Positions 1 through 11,580 of a DNA stretch of 64,000 bases are shown here, piece by piece. The stretch is from Reticulascus tulasneorum (Eukaryota; Ascomycota; Sordariomycetes; Glomerellales; Reticulascaceae), in the NCBI GenBank assembly GCA_001557505.1, contig LSAX01000006.1, positions 1,116,001 to 1,180,000 of the forward strand. Direction: 5' to 3'. The number at the start of each line of letters is the position of its first letter. The stretch's first letter is position 1. Both the position numbers and the translations under genes were made by a program. Under the pieces are notes generated by a model. The model was not told where the DNA came from. It worked only from the letters and a program-made list of their open reading frames with translations, and ran no database searches.

Positions 1-1340
1 TCATCAGCGTCGAAGGTTGTCCAGTACATTGCAGTCTACAGCTACACCTTCCACCGAATAGGAGTGCTCAAGCTGTAGGTACGACTCTTCACCTTTGCAA
101 CTTGCATCTCAGTCTCCGTTTAGAATCAACCTCTACGGGCTCTCCTCAGCATGGTACATGTGCCAAATCCTATAGTATATAAGGAAGCGAGTCACAGTGG
201 ACCATGCTAGGACGATTAGATCGTGGCCAGAAAGCAGAGCGTGAAGCTATTATGGCATCCTGGCTTTGGCCTTGATATAGTTCTGATATCTTTCTCGAGA
301 AATGACAACAGCCTCATATGCCACACAAAGTTACGAAGTCCCGGGTGCGATACTGTGGTTTACAGGATAGCTAGTTTGGCGCAAGATATTGAGAGAGGGA
401 GCGCACATCTAAGAAACTCACGGCGATTCACACAATGGATTCTACGAAGTGCGACACATCAACGCTAACTTGATCTCACATGTCTAGAAACCGAACTCAT
501 AATTACTATCATCGAGGCTAATCTAGTTCCAGCAGCCATTGCCAGCTTACGACCTGCATCTTGAAGGCATCTATGGTGTCCGCGACTGCTTCTCGCGCCC
601 CGGCATTCCCTCCGCAGATTCGCCAGCAAGGGTATAGCTGCAACCTTGCCAGGCTTAAGCCGCAGCTGAGATACCGGCTGACCATGATCAAGTACAACCA
701 GCTGTAACTGGCGACACTAGACGTTTTCATAGCCACCACTTCCGTCTTCGTTAGTATCCGTTGGCCAACTAAGTGGCGATCCTGTGGTCCGAAGAAGCTA
801 GTGGTATTGTCATTAAGTGCCAGGCAATTTCCGACTACATAATAACCTTGTTTGCCCATGACTCTTGTGAAGATCATGCTGATCATGGTGCCCTGCCTGG
901 GACCATACCGATATTGGCTTTTGCCAAGCTGGGTCCTGCTGAGTTGTAACATATGGAGAAGGGTAGCACTAGCTACCCAGCAAGGGGAGACCCCTACAAC
1001 CAGAGAGTTAAAGCTAGGAAGAATACAGAGTACGCAGCACGTTGGCAGAGGTACTTCCTTCATCGCCATGCACTGCGTCAAAGCAAAAGCGCATTCCAAT
1101 GTGTTTCCTGGACTTGATCGTCGAAACTTAAAAAAATCGGCGTTCATTTCTATGCCCGCTGGGTCGGGCATAGACTTGTTGTTCCTATAATTTTGTTCCC
1201 CGTGCTCCCCGTGGCTGGCCGACTGACTCGAATTACCAGAGTGACTGAAACAAGCTGGACAAGCTGGATCAATGCTGGCCCGAGACAACCCCCGTGTGAT
1301 CAGGAGCTGACTTCGATGCGTTTCTTCAGCAAGACGGATG

Positions 1341-1358
1341 CAGCAGCAGCAGCAGCAG
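1341..1358. repeat. (CAG)6 microsatellite
   Basis: Six perfect CAG units. The surrounding frame shows no other coding signal, so it is probably a simple intergenic microsatellite. Confidence 0.85.
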
Positions 1359-3614
1359 ACCGTCTGATAACGAAGGCTTGGTCCTTCGGGGCCATGCTAG
1401 GCACAAGGACGCCCAGCTGCTGAGCTAACCCGACGCCAAAAGGCGTCGCAGCACGTGGCTGATGTGGGTGAAGAAGCGAAAAGCCTGGCTATGCCTCAAC
1501 ATCGCCGCAATGTGAAACTTTCCGCAACACAATGCTGACTCGCCCGGGAAGGAAAACGCAAAACAGCCCCTCCCCCGCAAACGGACACATCGCAAACTCT
1601 CATGATGATATTCCGTTCAGGCTCATGACTGCCTTGATGACTTCCTTCCCGGCCCAGCGGTGAAATAGAGTTTTTGAGCTTCGTTCCCCCGCTTCAATGG
1701 AAGGGTCATCGCCTAGCTCATGGTGGCCGTGAAGCGTCCCGACAAGTACTCCACGCTAAGGGCTGGTATTCGAGCTACGCAAAGACTGGGCGAAGCTCGG
1801 GCAGCCCGAGGCATGTACTTCGTATTCATTGGCAAGTCTTCACGAGAGCCATGTGTGTACTCTGCCGTTTGGTGTGCAAGTTGACAAGTAGCGCCACGGA
1901 CGCCGTCGTCCGTCAAGTTGGCGATGCCTGCTTGAGAGCAGCCGGGGCGGGCGACTAGCTGTATCGGGGACGAGATGTGTGTGTGCGAGCGTGATTACCA
2001 TGAGGAGACATAGCTTGGCCGCCTCTCAGACCGGTACGGGCTGTGCGTCGAAATGAAGAAGCTCCATTGACGGGACCTTAGTCAGACGCGATAGCACCGA
2101 CCAGGACCAGATCCAATCTCCCGGTAAAGGCAGGATGATTTGGAGAACCCGTACAGATTACTGAATAGAACCTACCAGTCAAGATGTCCAAGCTAGTTAC
2201 CTTCCAGCAGGTACGCATGTACTGTACATACACACGAACCCTTGCGTATCGCTCACAAGGTGAGTGGGGATGGGGGTCGTCTGCTTCGGGGATCACGTAA
2301 AAGGCATGGAAGGCTTCTAGAAGATAAACAAAGCCCACGAAAAGAAGAGGGTGGACGACCTTCCTGGAAGAGGAATCAAGCCGTTGGAAGGATTCGGCCG
2401 GGGGAATGGGGAAGGTAGAGCCGCAGGGTGGTTGGTGGTTTTGGAAAGAGATAGACCGGGGGCAATCAGGTTACGTGGTCGGATCGGACTAAGTTGTTTT
2501 GGTGTGAGAAATCCAAAACCCCCGAGCGTGACCGACACCATCTGCGACGAGGTGGTGCCGTGAAAGGACCGACGCCGCGGTTTTGGCCTGTCCCGGCCAT
2601 TGAAGAATGACGAGTGCACACGAATGGTTCGTGGCCCCCCTGCCTGGGCGAACGAAAGAGGGTTTGAAGTTGCATTCGCCATGGACTCAAACCATTGTGG
2701 CGGATACAATGGAGAGGACGATATCTACATACACTAGAATCCATCGGCGGTGCTTTTTGTCGATGCAACATGCCAGCCAGCCCAGCCGCCTGGGTGGGCG
2801 AAGTGTCAGAAATCAGACCAGATTTTACTGATTTTCCGATGCAGTTGCGGGGACCAGGATGGGACCGATTTAAGCAATGACTAAGTTTGCTAGTTGCTGA
2901 TGCCATGCGGACTTCCAGTCTATGCTGACCCTTACCGGAATACCCAAATACATGGTTGCTTGCCATAATGTACCTACATAGCCTTCTGCTACGTATTATT
3001 ATTTATTATTTGTGTTATTGTTTTCCGAGCTGTTCGTTCAATGATTCTATACTCGGGGTTTCCTCGCCGTTGGGTCGAGTCATTACTAGTCGCCTTACAT
3101 CAACTAGCCCCGTTACGGGTCAAGCTACAACTTTTCACCTCGTAATCATCGTGCCCACAACTTTTTTGTTGACCACACCTCCACAAAACCCGGTCTCTCG
3201 TACCTCTACATCCTCGGTGATGTATATCTGGTCCATGTTATTTTAAATTGATTCAATTCATTATTGCCGTGCCCTCCAACCACACCCACTCCCCCCCAAA
3301 TCAGGAACAGCCGCGTGAGTAGAGTCAGCGACCGTGAAAAGGTCTATCATTTTCGCGATACCCGGGTCGTTGAGGAGGAGGCCACGCGCTCCAATCACGA
3401 CGCGGGGAAGCGCCGATGACATAAACCGATTGGATCTCGATGCCAATGGGCGATTTCACCCACCCCCAACGAAAAACCCGGGGGAGGAATATGGTCTGCT
3501 GGCCCCGGGCTTAAGGTTTAGCCACCTATGAATATTCTGGCGACCAAGTGACAGCGTATGAGACATTGATTGTGATAGCCTTGCAGTCAGTCGGGCTGGC
3601 TGGTTTTGGCTGCC

Positions 3615-3662
3615 ATGCTATCATGCTATCATGCTATCATGCTGCCGTGCTGCCATGCTGTC
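3615..3662. repeat. 8-bp tandem repeat, six units
   Basis: Six consecutive 8-bp units. The first three are identical (ATGCTATC) and the next three diverge to ATGCTGCC, GTGCTGCC and ATGCTGTC. It is a short decaying minisatellite with no gene over it. Confidence 0.85.
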
Positions 3663-5160
3663 GTCGTGCCCAACCGTGACGCCCAAACCTTCCTGACACG
3701 ATCGGATGGGGTCAAGCCCGCCCCGATGCATGTACGTCAGAACTACTTCATGTCCGTGAATAGTTGGCTGGCAGCCAAACGAACAAAATAGACCAAACAC
3801 AGACCTTTAAAAGAAAACGGTAGGGGAAAAGGCTCCGTTTAGCGCACATCAACTTCGACAAATCCCCCGAACAGTAATCCGGCTTGCCAATGAGCTACCC
3901 GATGAGAGCGGCCACGGCCCCCCTCCCCACCCCTTCGTCATGCCGAAGTTGCATGCGTTTCCAGGATAAAAAAGCGCAGGGTGGGAAAAAACAGATGCAG
4001 TCATAAAAGTCGGTGAAGCAGCTGCCACGACAGCAGAGAAATAACAACGAGCAAAACTGCTGGCTGGCTGGGAGTGGGAAGGGCGGGGCAGAATTTGCTT
4101 GGTTGTGAGTGATAAGGCTTATCGCGGATGCTGGTCCCCGGCATCCATCGCAGGCCAACCGATTCGCGACAACTTAACTTTATCGTGACCAAACAGGACA
4201 GGCTACATATCTGTACACGATGCCTATGGCGCAAGGTAATCTGTAGCACATGCTTTTGCCAACCAGCCCGTATAGGTAGATTGGTGGTTTTTGTATCTTG
4301 ATTTCTCTTCTTTGTATTTCATGTTTCCTTCTCTTCCCGACGAAAGAGGGAATAACGCGAAAGAGTGGGTGGATCCGGGGATATGCGTGCATGAGCTATC
4401 CAGTCTTTCTTGTTCGAGCTGCCTCACTCCTATGGTCCAGAGAGCATATTCCCTAAACGTATAGCTGGACGCTAATTGTATCTCTCCCGCGCGTGCAGCA
4501 CCTCTCTACCTATTATTTCCGTTCTAACCCTTACCGTCGAATCCGTCACGAGCAACAGCATGTCCTGCCCAGCTCCTACTGCTACATTGCCAACGTCGTT
4601 AGTTCGGCGGGCAGCTCTCGCAGGTAAACGGAACCACCGCAACGCAATGCGCCCATGACATCTCCCGCTTCAGCAAGCCACCAGCCACCAACAAACTAAC
4701 AACTGCCCCTCCGCAAGTCCCGGATCCATCGCCCACCGGCAACTAGGCGGGCATCGTCAACCACGCAGCGCCCCACCAGGCCATGGCGAGCAGCAGACCA
4801 ACCAGCCTTGCTGCTCTCCGTTTGCCAGGCGGCCGCGATGTAACAACATGGGGCCCGCCTGAGGCCCTTGGACATGTCAGTCATCCGAGCGGTGAATGGG
4901 CGGTCAGTAATCGATCGCGTCCTTTTTTTCCTTTTTTCCTTCTCCCCAGTACGTGTGCGAAAGAGCAGAGACCGGCCTTGCCTTGCCCACCACCCCCGCA
5001 CTGGGGCTATTACGTGCAGTCAAAGCTGATGTACCTCATGTACACGGATGGATCAGACCGTCGTCTACCAGAGTTTCTGCGTGGGTACTTTGCTTGCGCT
5101 AGGACGTTGACGATGTTTTTGTTGTGGTGGGTTGCGCGAAATCTTGATTTGGGTGGATGC

Positions 5161-5205
5161 GGATGTGCTGGATGTGGATGTGCTGGATGTGGATGTGCTG
5201 GATGT
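5161..5205. repeat. 15-bp tandem repeat, three perfect units
   Basis: Three perfect copies of GGATGTGCTGGATGT, with a partial copy before them and a degenerate GGATGGGG after them. It is intergenic as far as I can tell. Confidence 0.9.
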
Positions 5206-8200
5206 GGATGGGGCGGGGGAAGAATGAATGACCGGGCGAGTAATCTGTAATTCGAGACGGTCTATGACCGTGTCGGGTTGCCCAACCTACCTCTGCTGCG
5301 TAGGTTTTGTTACTCTTGATGATGTGAACTCAGCAGAGGGATGGGATGGGATGGGGTGTGCTGTCAACCACCACTCCACCACCTCTTCATATAATCAGGA
5401 ATTAACTCTACCACCCCATCGTTCTGACATGTGTACGTCCAGCCCTGTTGGCGGCCTGGGGCTGCGAATGCCACCACACAAAGCCTCTCCTCTCACTTCT
5501 TCACTCAAGGGTTTGGCGTCTGGATGGATGGAGGCCCCCGCTGCAAGATAGACCCTGCAGAATGTAGCTTATTGCTACGTACCGCGAATGCTCATCTAGC
5601 AGCAAAAGCATCTAGACCCGACCACACACCCCCCCAAGCGGGTAACACAGATTACGATGCAGCACGGCGGTAGATGCAGCAGCAGCAAGCTGCCTTTGCC
5701 CATTCTTCAACGTAGATCCATCCGATGGGTGGTGCGTGCCACCACCTACAGACGTCTCCTCTATCCGCCCTACGGCCCAGCGTAACATGCAAAAATATGC
5801 CAATGGATGTTTAAATTGGGAATGAATATATTGAGCTGTTACACTTTACCTAGGGGGATATCCTCAACCCTATCCCCGCATCCAGATTAAAGAAAACCCA
5901 AGACCGCAACTTTTCATAAGGTAGTTCCCTCCCCCGCCGCCCACACCCTTTAGAGGAAGAAACATCGGAGAAACCTCATCCGCTATTATTGAACTCCGCA
6001 ACCTTGGTTAGCCATAAGCACGGCGGAAAAGAGGAATGGTCCCCCCCCCCCCAAACCTCGGCCGAGAAACATGCAGAACGCCCCATAGGCCTTTTCTGGC
6101 ATCACAAGATCTCTCCAGATTTCTCTGCCGACTCCCGAAGTCCCCCGGCGGAGATCGATCCCATAAGCTGGGCATAAAAAATCCACCGCTGGAGATTAGT
6201 GCGTGTCAGCTCTTCTCCATAGTGGCTCCCAGAGCCTCCATTGCCCTCTCCACACCGAAAGTCTGGCCACGAGACGAAGGCATTGCCGTCCCCAGTTAAC
6301 AACCCACCATTCGCGCCTCCGGGATCTACAACCACCTCCACCGAATCCATAAGCGGAGGCTGCGAAAAGGCTAGACAGCTCTCTCAACCCTCAACCCGTC
6401 CTCCAGGCCCCCTCTCTAATGCCCAGACCTAGAATGCCGGATTGGTCCGGAACATTGGCTCTCACCTCTGGTCCCCGTAGTGGTCAAGGCCGAGAAGGGT
6501 TACCGGTCCACATACCACTGACAAACAACGGATGACTCCACCGTGTCATGCTGACAATCACTCGTGCTGACTGGCACTGCAACGCTGCCGGGGGAGGACA
6601 CATCAGAGAGGCAACCAGAATAGCCTACGCGAACGCTTGGTTCGACCGCGAAAACCCTACCGGCCGATACTGCTTTCTCTCTCTTGTTCCAGGGCCCCGA
6701 GATTGAAGTCCCGACGGTCCTATTCGCGACACCGCTCGAGATAGTGGAGTTTGCCATCTTACTCGCGCTACTGTGGGAATCACAATAGCTCCTGCATGCG
6801 CCCTAGTAAGAGGCCTCGTACAAGGCCATCTCGCCAGATCTACCTAGAGTAGCGTGCCTCGCAGATTTCGTGAAACAATCCCCGAAAATGGAGGCAAGAC
6901 GAACTCTCGTTATCCCCAAGCAAGAACGGAAGGGGTCGCGTTGCGAGGCACATCACCAGCCCATCTCCAATCGCCATCGCATCCATAGCCGCATCGCCTC
7001 AAAGTCTCGGCCGGGGATCCTCCATTGCTCTCCCCCGCCCAAAGTGCACGTACTACGTTGTTCCCTTCTGTAGCCACCGCCTCATCTTCCCGTAGTAGTT
7101 GTAGTCACCGTTACTGCGCCCTCGAGCCGCCTCCGCCATGTGTTCTTAATCTACCCTCGCCTTGCCCTGGCCACTCGTACCGCCGGCAAATCGGGACCAG
7201 AGGGCTGCAACGGTGCTTCGATATTGCGGCACCTGATATTAGCTCGCCTCGCTTACCTCCTCCTCCCCCCTAGCAGTACCGATGAGAGAGGCACGGAGAG
7301 GCTCGTAATCCCCCCCTTCGTTCCTGCACGTGTAATAAGCCGCCTTGTAGTCCGTACTTACGGATGTGTTCGCTACAACCATTTGTCGGGATTTGAGACG
7401 TCTCTGCCCATATCTGCCCTGTACCTTATTCATAGTTGTCAATCCCAATTCTTCGGGGAATCTAGCCTGACACGTGAAGCTCGCTCCCCGCCCTCGCCAG
7501 CTCTCGCCGAACTGGCATGCACAAAGTCGACGTACACTTGGGGTAATTGCTACTTTCACATGCTCGGACTTCCTCCCGCCTCTCGTCAGCGATACATCCA
7601 CCTGGGGCAGAAAGAAATGGTAGCGGGCCTCATATCCGCGATGAACAAGCTAGCGAGGGTTGTTGTGTAGATAATAGTGGGCAGGTTTCTGGCATTGAGA
7701 GTTTGGACCCTTAGCGTACCACACAAGTCCTTTCGCCATCACGAGTGGTGGAAAAAAGAGCGCAGACAGAAACGACCCACTGTAGAATGCGTACGGGAAT
7801 CGTCACAAGCAAACATCGCAAGGAATCAAAGCACGGAAGACAAATGGCACAAGAGGATTGAGTATCAAATAAATTTTATTCATGTTTTTCATGAGCTCTT
7901 TGGATCTTTTGCCAGTTTTTTTTCTCTGGAGGTTCATATCTTTTAATCGCCTTTTCCTGGCACGACTGACAGCCACCATCCAACACACACATCGCCATCT
8001 TCGAGGGGGGGCTGATGTGCAAAACTTTTCTCTTCTCCGCTGTCGTCGGCCTTTTCTCGTTCACAAAACCCATCTCCACTTTTGACTTTTTGGTCAGCAT
8101 CCCCAACAGTGAAGTGTCCCTTTCTTCCCTTCCACTCCCGCCCAAGTCAACCTGACTTGACTTGGCGGTTTGTTGTTGAGGTTGCCCTCGGGTATGCCTT

Positions 8201-8756
8201 TTGGTCTTCCCCACCACCCGTAGTAGAATACACACTACCATGTCCTCTTTGCCGCAAGCTTTGTAAAACCCAATGGTAATGATGTAGACCTGAGCCAGTA
8301 ATAAAAACATGAATGGTCTGGCGCAGACCCTAAAAGGAAAATAAAAACAAAAATGCAGACCATGGTATCATATGAGCAACGCCGTCGTTGTGCAAATGTT
8401 TTGAAGAAATTAGAACCAGAGCTGGGCGACCGCAGTCGCCCAATGCGTAAAAGTGCCTCCCAATGCCACTGCACTCATCGGGTTCTGTTGTGAGGCAGCC
8501 ATGCCCGCTAGACCGTAAATCGGCCCAAAACCGTCCATGCTCCAGGATGATTAGGTATTGGTGTAGTGATAAGACGTCGAAGCCAGATTAGATAGCAGAG
8601 CTCGTGCAGCTAATATGAGGATGTCACCGCATGCAATGCATTGAATGACGAGAGAAATGTACACGGCTGGTTGTTGGTGCAACAACCATGCCAATCCGAC
8701 GACTGCGTTGGATATATGCAGGAGGTGTGGTGGTGGTGTGCTGCTTGGATGGTTGT

Positions 8757-10558
8757 TTACCATCCCTTGGAATGATATCCTCCGAAGGAATCCTTGTTGA
8801 AGTATTGGAAGTTGCCGCTGACGTCTTCGCTCTTGTTCATGTACACCTTCTCGGGGTACTGCTTGAGGTTGGCCACGTCGTGCGAAGTGTGTCGACGCTT
8901 GAGGACGGCATTGACCGTTGACGACTTCTGTTGCCGTTCCCATAGGAGGTTGCGTCGGAGAGATTCGGTCAGCTCGGTCGCAAGCATGTTGCGCCGGGTG
9001 GTTCGCGGAGAGAGAGCCGCTTGATGATGACCGTGGCTGGCAGTCGGCGCAATGGGCTGAGCTGCAGACCGAGGCACCTCGTTGATGGGCTTGAGGGGGC
9101 TGGGTCGCGCACCTCGCTTCATCATGAGAGGAGCCTCGTCCGAGTCGTTGGGTGAGACTGCCAGGGTTGGTCCTTGGGTTGCCCGTGACCGAGGGATTGC
9201 CGAGGTCGATTGGGAGGCAGCGTTACCGAGCTTCTTGGCACGGTCGCCCTGCTCCAGCATCAGGGTGATCAGGGATGGGCGCGAAGTCAGGTTGGGTTTG
9301 GAATTGACGCGCTGGAAGAATGTCTTGTCGTCGATGCTAGACTTGTTGCTCTCCTCGAGCGAGTCCTCCCAATCGGAGGAATCGTCATCGTCGTCGATGG
9401 CACTCTCGTCCACATAGTCAGTTTCCGACTGGTCATCCACAGCAGCGTCCGGGTTGATTGTTCGCGTGAGTACGTGGTTGCTGAACGATGCCTGCTTCTT
9501 CTGTACTGTAAGCAGAGACGGCGTTCGGGAGGAGTGAAGAGCACTCTTGAGCGAGCTCTCCTCCTCTGACGAACCGCCAACCTGGAAGATCTTGGTGCGC
9601 TTTTGTGGGATGTGCTTGCGGAGTTGAGGGCTGTGGGCTTGGTCGCTTGATGAACAAGAGCCACCAAGGGCGAACATCGGGGCTCCCTTCTTGGACTGTA
9701 CCGGTCTTGCTGCAGGAGATGACCTCGGCTCCGGGATAGCAGGAGCGGACAAGGTTTTCGGTGACTGCGCGATGGTCCGGGGAATTGGCACTTGTGAAGG
9801 GGAGAATCCGCGAACGACGGTTGTGTGTGAGGTGAGATCGGGTGATGACGGTTGCTGAGAAGGTTCCTCTTCGTCTTCCTCCTCGGAAGACTTGCTTGGA
9901 GACTCGGTCGTCGTGGACCCGGAGTGCTCAAACGAAGGTGACAGAACGATCATCTCCTTCTGGGGAGGGAGGTAGGGTGAGGACATTTGCGGCAGCGGTG
10001 CCGTCAGTGGCTCCTCCTTCTTGATGATCTTCACAACCATCTTCTCAAAGTCGTTGGAGGTGATGTGTCGTTCTTTTCCTCTGCTGCGGCTGCTTGCGCA
10101 GGAATCTTGTCTCTGGATCCTTGGGCGGATGATCTCGAGGGCTGTTGATTCGGAGCTGTAATCCTCAATGTCCTCCTCGTCTGGCTCAGACTCGACACTT
10201 TTAGAGAGGCCAGGAGTATCGGGTATCCTGCTGTCCCTGTCCTGTGGGATCTGGCGTGGGAGAGAAGTGGCGGAGGCGGAAGTCTTGCCCTCGATGGCGC
10301 AGCAGAACGTCTCACGATTCCACAGCCGCCAGCTGAGGTTCTCTAATCTTCGGCCTTGTTCGACGGACTCTGCGCATCTGGAGAATACTGTTCATGTTTG
10401 TCAGTTCGATTGCCTTCGACACAACCACGGCTAAGGCCGTGGGAGGGATCGCACTTACCAGTCCACATGCTAAAGAGGTTCTGGGGGTTGGCCGTGTCGA
10501 CCTTGTGAATGACGTTTGGATCCACGGTCAAGACGTGGGTATCTAACGGGTAAGGCAT
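8757..10558 (-). CDS. DUF1752/DUF3295 regulatory protein (AreA GATA-like N-terminal domain family)
   Basis: The predicted protein is 576 aa from two exons (10558-10459 and 10387-8757). The 71-nt intron starts with GTAAGT and ends AACAG, and splicing joins W-T to V-F within the family signature. Residues about 27-62 carry the DUF1752 block: NLF-MWTVFSRC, then LENLSWRLWNRETFC. This short module is found at the N-terminus of AreA-type GATA factors and in the yeast glucose/nitrogen regulators Reg1 and Mks1. The last 76 residues (ERQQK, LKRRHT-HDVANLKQYPEKVY, final YHSKGW) and a central acidic DDDDD stretch followed by FFQRV--KPNLTSR match DUF3295. No DNA-binding finger is present, so a regulatory or phosphatase-targeting adaptor role is inferred. 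The start at 10558 is the first ATG of the frame; the frame stays open upstream but only with non-ATG codons. Confidence 0.93.
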
Positions 10559-11072
10559 GGTGCCTTGTCTGACTGCTCGAGGAAACGAGCAGGAAACTAG
10601 AGACTGTTCAGGATGAATGGTTGCGGTTGTATTCGCGACTCGTCGCAATGTATTGATCTGATGGTAAGAGTCGACGTAAGACGAGTTCGGCGCCAGAGTG
10701 AATAGTCGTGCTAGTTGTAGTCGACAATGCGCAACACTGGATCGAATACGATTGTTGCGGTGTTGGAAGTGTTCGGTGAGGTGCCGTGTTGAGTCTGTCG
10801 ATGGGGCGCTGAGGTGTTGCGTCCAGGTATATCGATGCTCGCTGATGCTGTGAAGGCGATCGAGTTGATGATGCTGATGCGGATGCGTTTACAACCTGGG
10901 CGAATGCTTCTTGTATATAAGAGCAGCAGGAGTGCGTATGCATATGTGCAGCAACGGAGTAGAGATGGGGACAGACGGGAAGAGATCTGGGGGAAGAGGT
11001 TGTAGTTATTATCGTGGCCCAGTATTAGATGGAGTGGGATGTGTGTGTAATGCCTGGCTGGGATGGATGGAT

Positions 11073-11087
11073 TGGGGGGGGGGGGGG
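11073..11087 (+). repeat. G15 homopolymer
   Basis: Fifteen consecutive G residues about 0.5 kb upstream of the DUF1752 start codon. It opens a longer G-rich zone. Length may be unreliable because homopolymers are prone to assembly error. Confidence 0.9.
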
Positions 11088-11320
11088 AAGCGCGGTGAGT
11101 AAATGTATCTCCTCATACATAACATTGACATGGGGCGAGCCAGGGCCTGGGCTGGTACGTACCTCCCTTGCAAATCGCAGGGTAGGCAAGTATCTAAGTA
11201 TCCAAGTACTGTACCTTGGTACCTAAGTACCCTTCGGTCGGTCACGGTCGACAGTGCAGGGTTGGAATATGTGGAGACACGCTGTTTGTGGGTGGGTGTG
11301 GGTGGCTGTTCCCAGACCCC

Positions 11321-11580
11321 AGGAAGGGAGAAGAGGTCGAGGACGAAGACGGGGGGGAGGGGAGAAGTGAAAGAGGGAGGGTGGTGGCGGCAGTGTGGAT
11401 TCCTGTCTCTCTTCTCCTTGTGATGCCCCCCCCAGCATTTAGAATTCCAGGGGTTCAGGGCCACCTCTTGCACTCCCACACACTCACAGGAAGAAGTACC
11501 GGTCTACCGACAGCGCATGGGCGGATGGATGGGACACAGGGGGGGTTTCTGGAGGGGGGGGACAGGGGGGTGGATGGGAG
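11321..11580 (+). other. Purine-rich, G-quadruplex-prone zone
   Basis: The plus strand has repeated G runs of three or more separated by short purine-rich loops, in two blocks (about 11321-11390 and 11520-11580). This satisfies the usual four-G-tract pattern for an intramolecular quadruplex. It lies roughly 0.8-1.0 kb upstream of the divergently read DUF1752 start, so it may lie in that promoter. Function is inferred only. Confidence 0.5.

Larger units (their letters stand above)
1..8756. other. Gene-poor region, no recognisable gene
   Basis: About 8.7 kb without any open frame that I can tie to a protein family. The longest frames (for example 518-1288 on the minus strand) have random-looking composition and no plausible splice partners. 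The stretch holds simple repeats (1341-1358, 3615-3662, 5161-5205), a 12-base C run (6041-6052) and two small AT-rich patches (around 2991-3021 and 7868-7900). The base composition is balanced rather than AT-rich, so it does not look like heavily RIP-mutated transposon DNA. It may be intergenic sequence, untranslated or non-coding transcript, or very old decayed repeats. Confidence 0.6.

Noticed and set aside
518..1288. 256-codon minus-strand open frame
   Set aside because: Cys- and Ser-rich mixed composition, no motif, overlapped by equally long frames on the other strand; looks like a chance frame.
3615..5205. Short tandem repeats considered as a CRISPR-like array
   Set aside because: Units are directly adjacent with no spacers, and the host is a eukaryote.
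9287..9931. 214-codon minus-strand frame inside the DUF1752 gene
   Set aside because: It is a shadow of the DUF1752/DUF3295 frame, which carries the family motifs.
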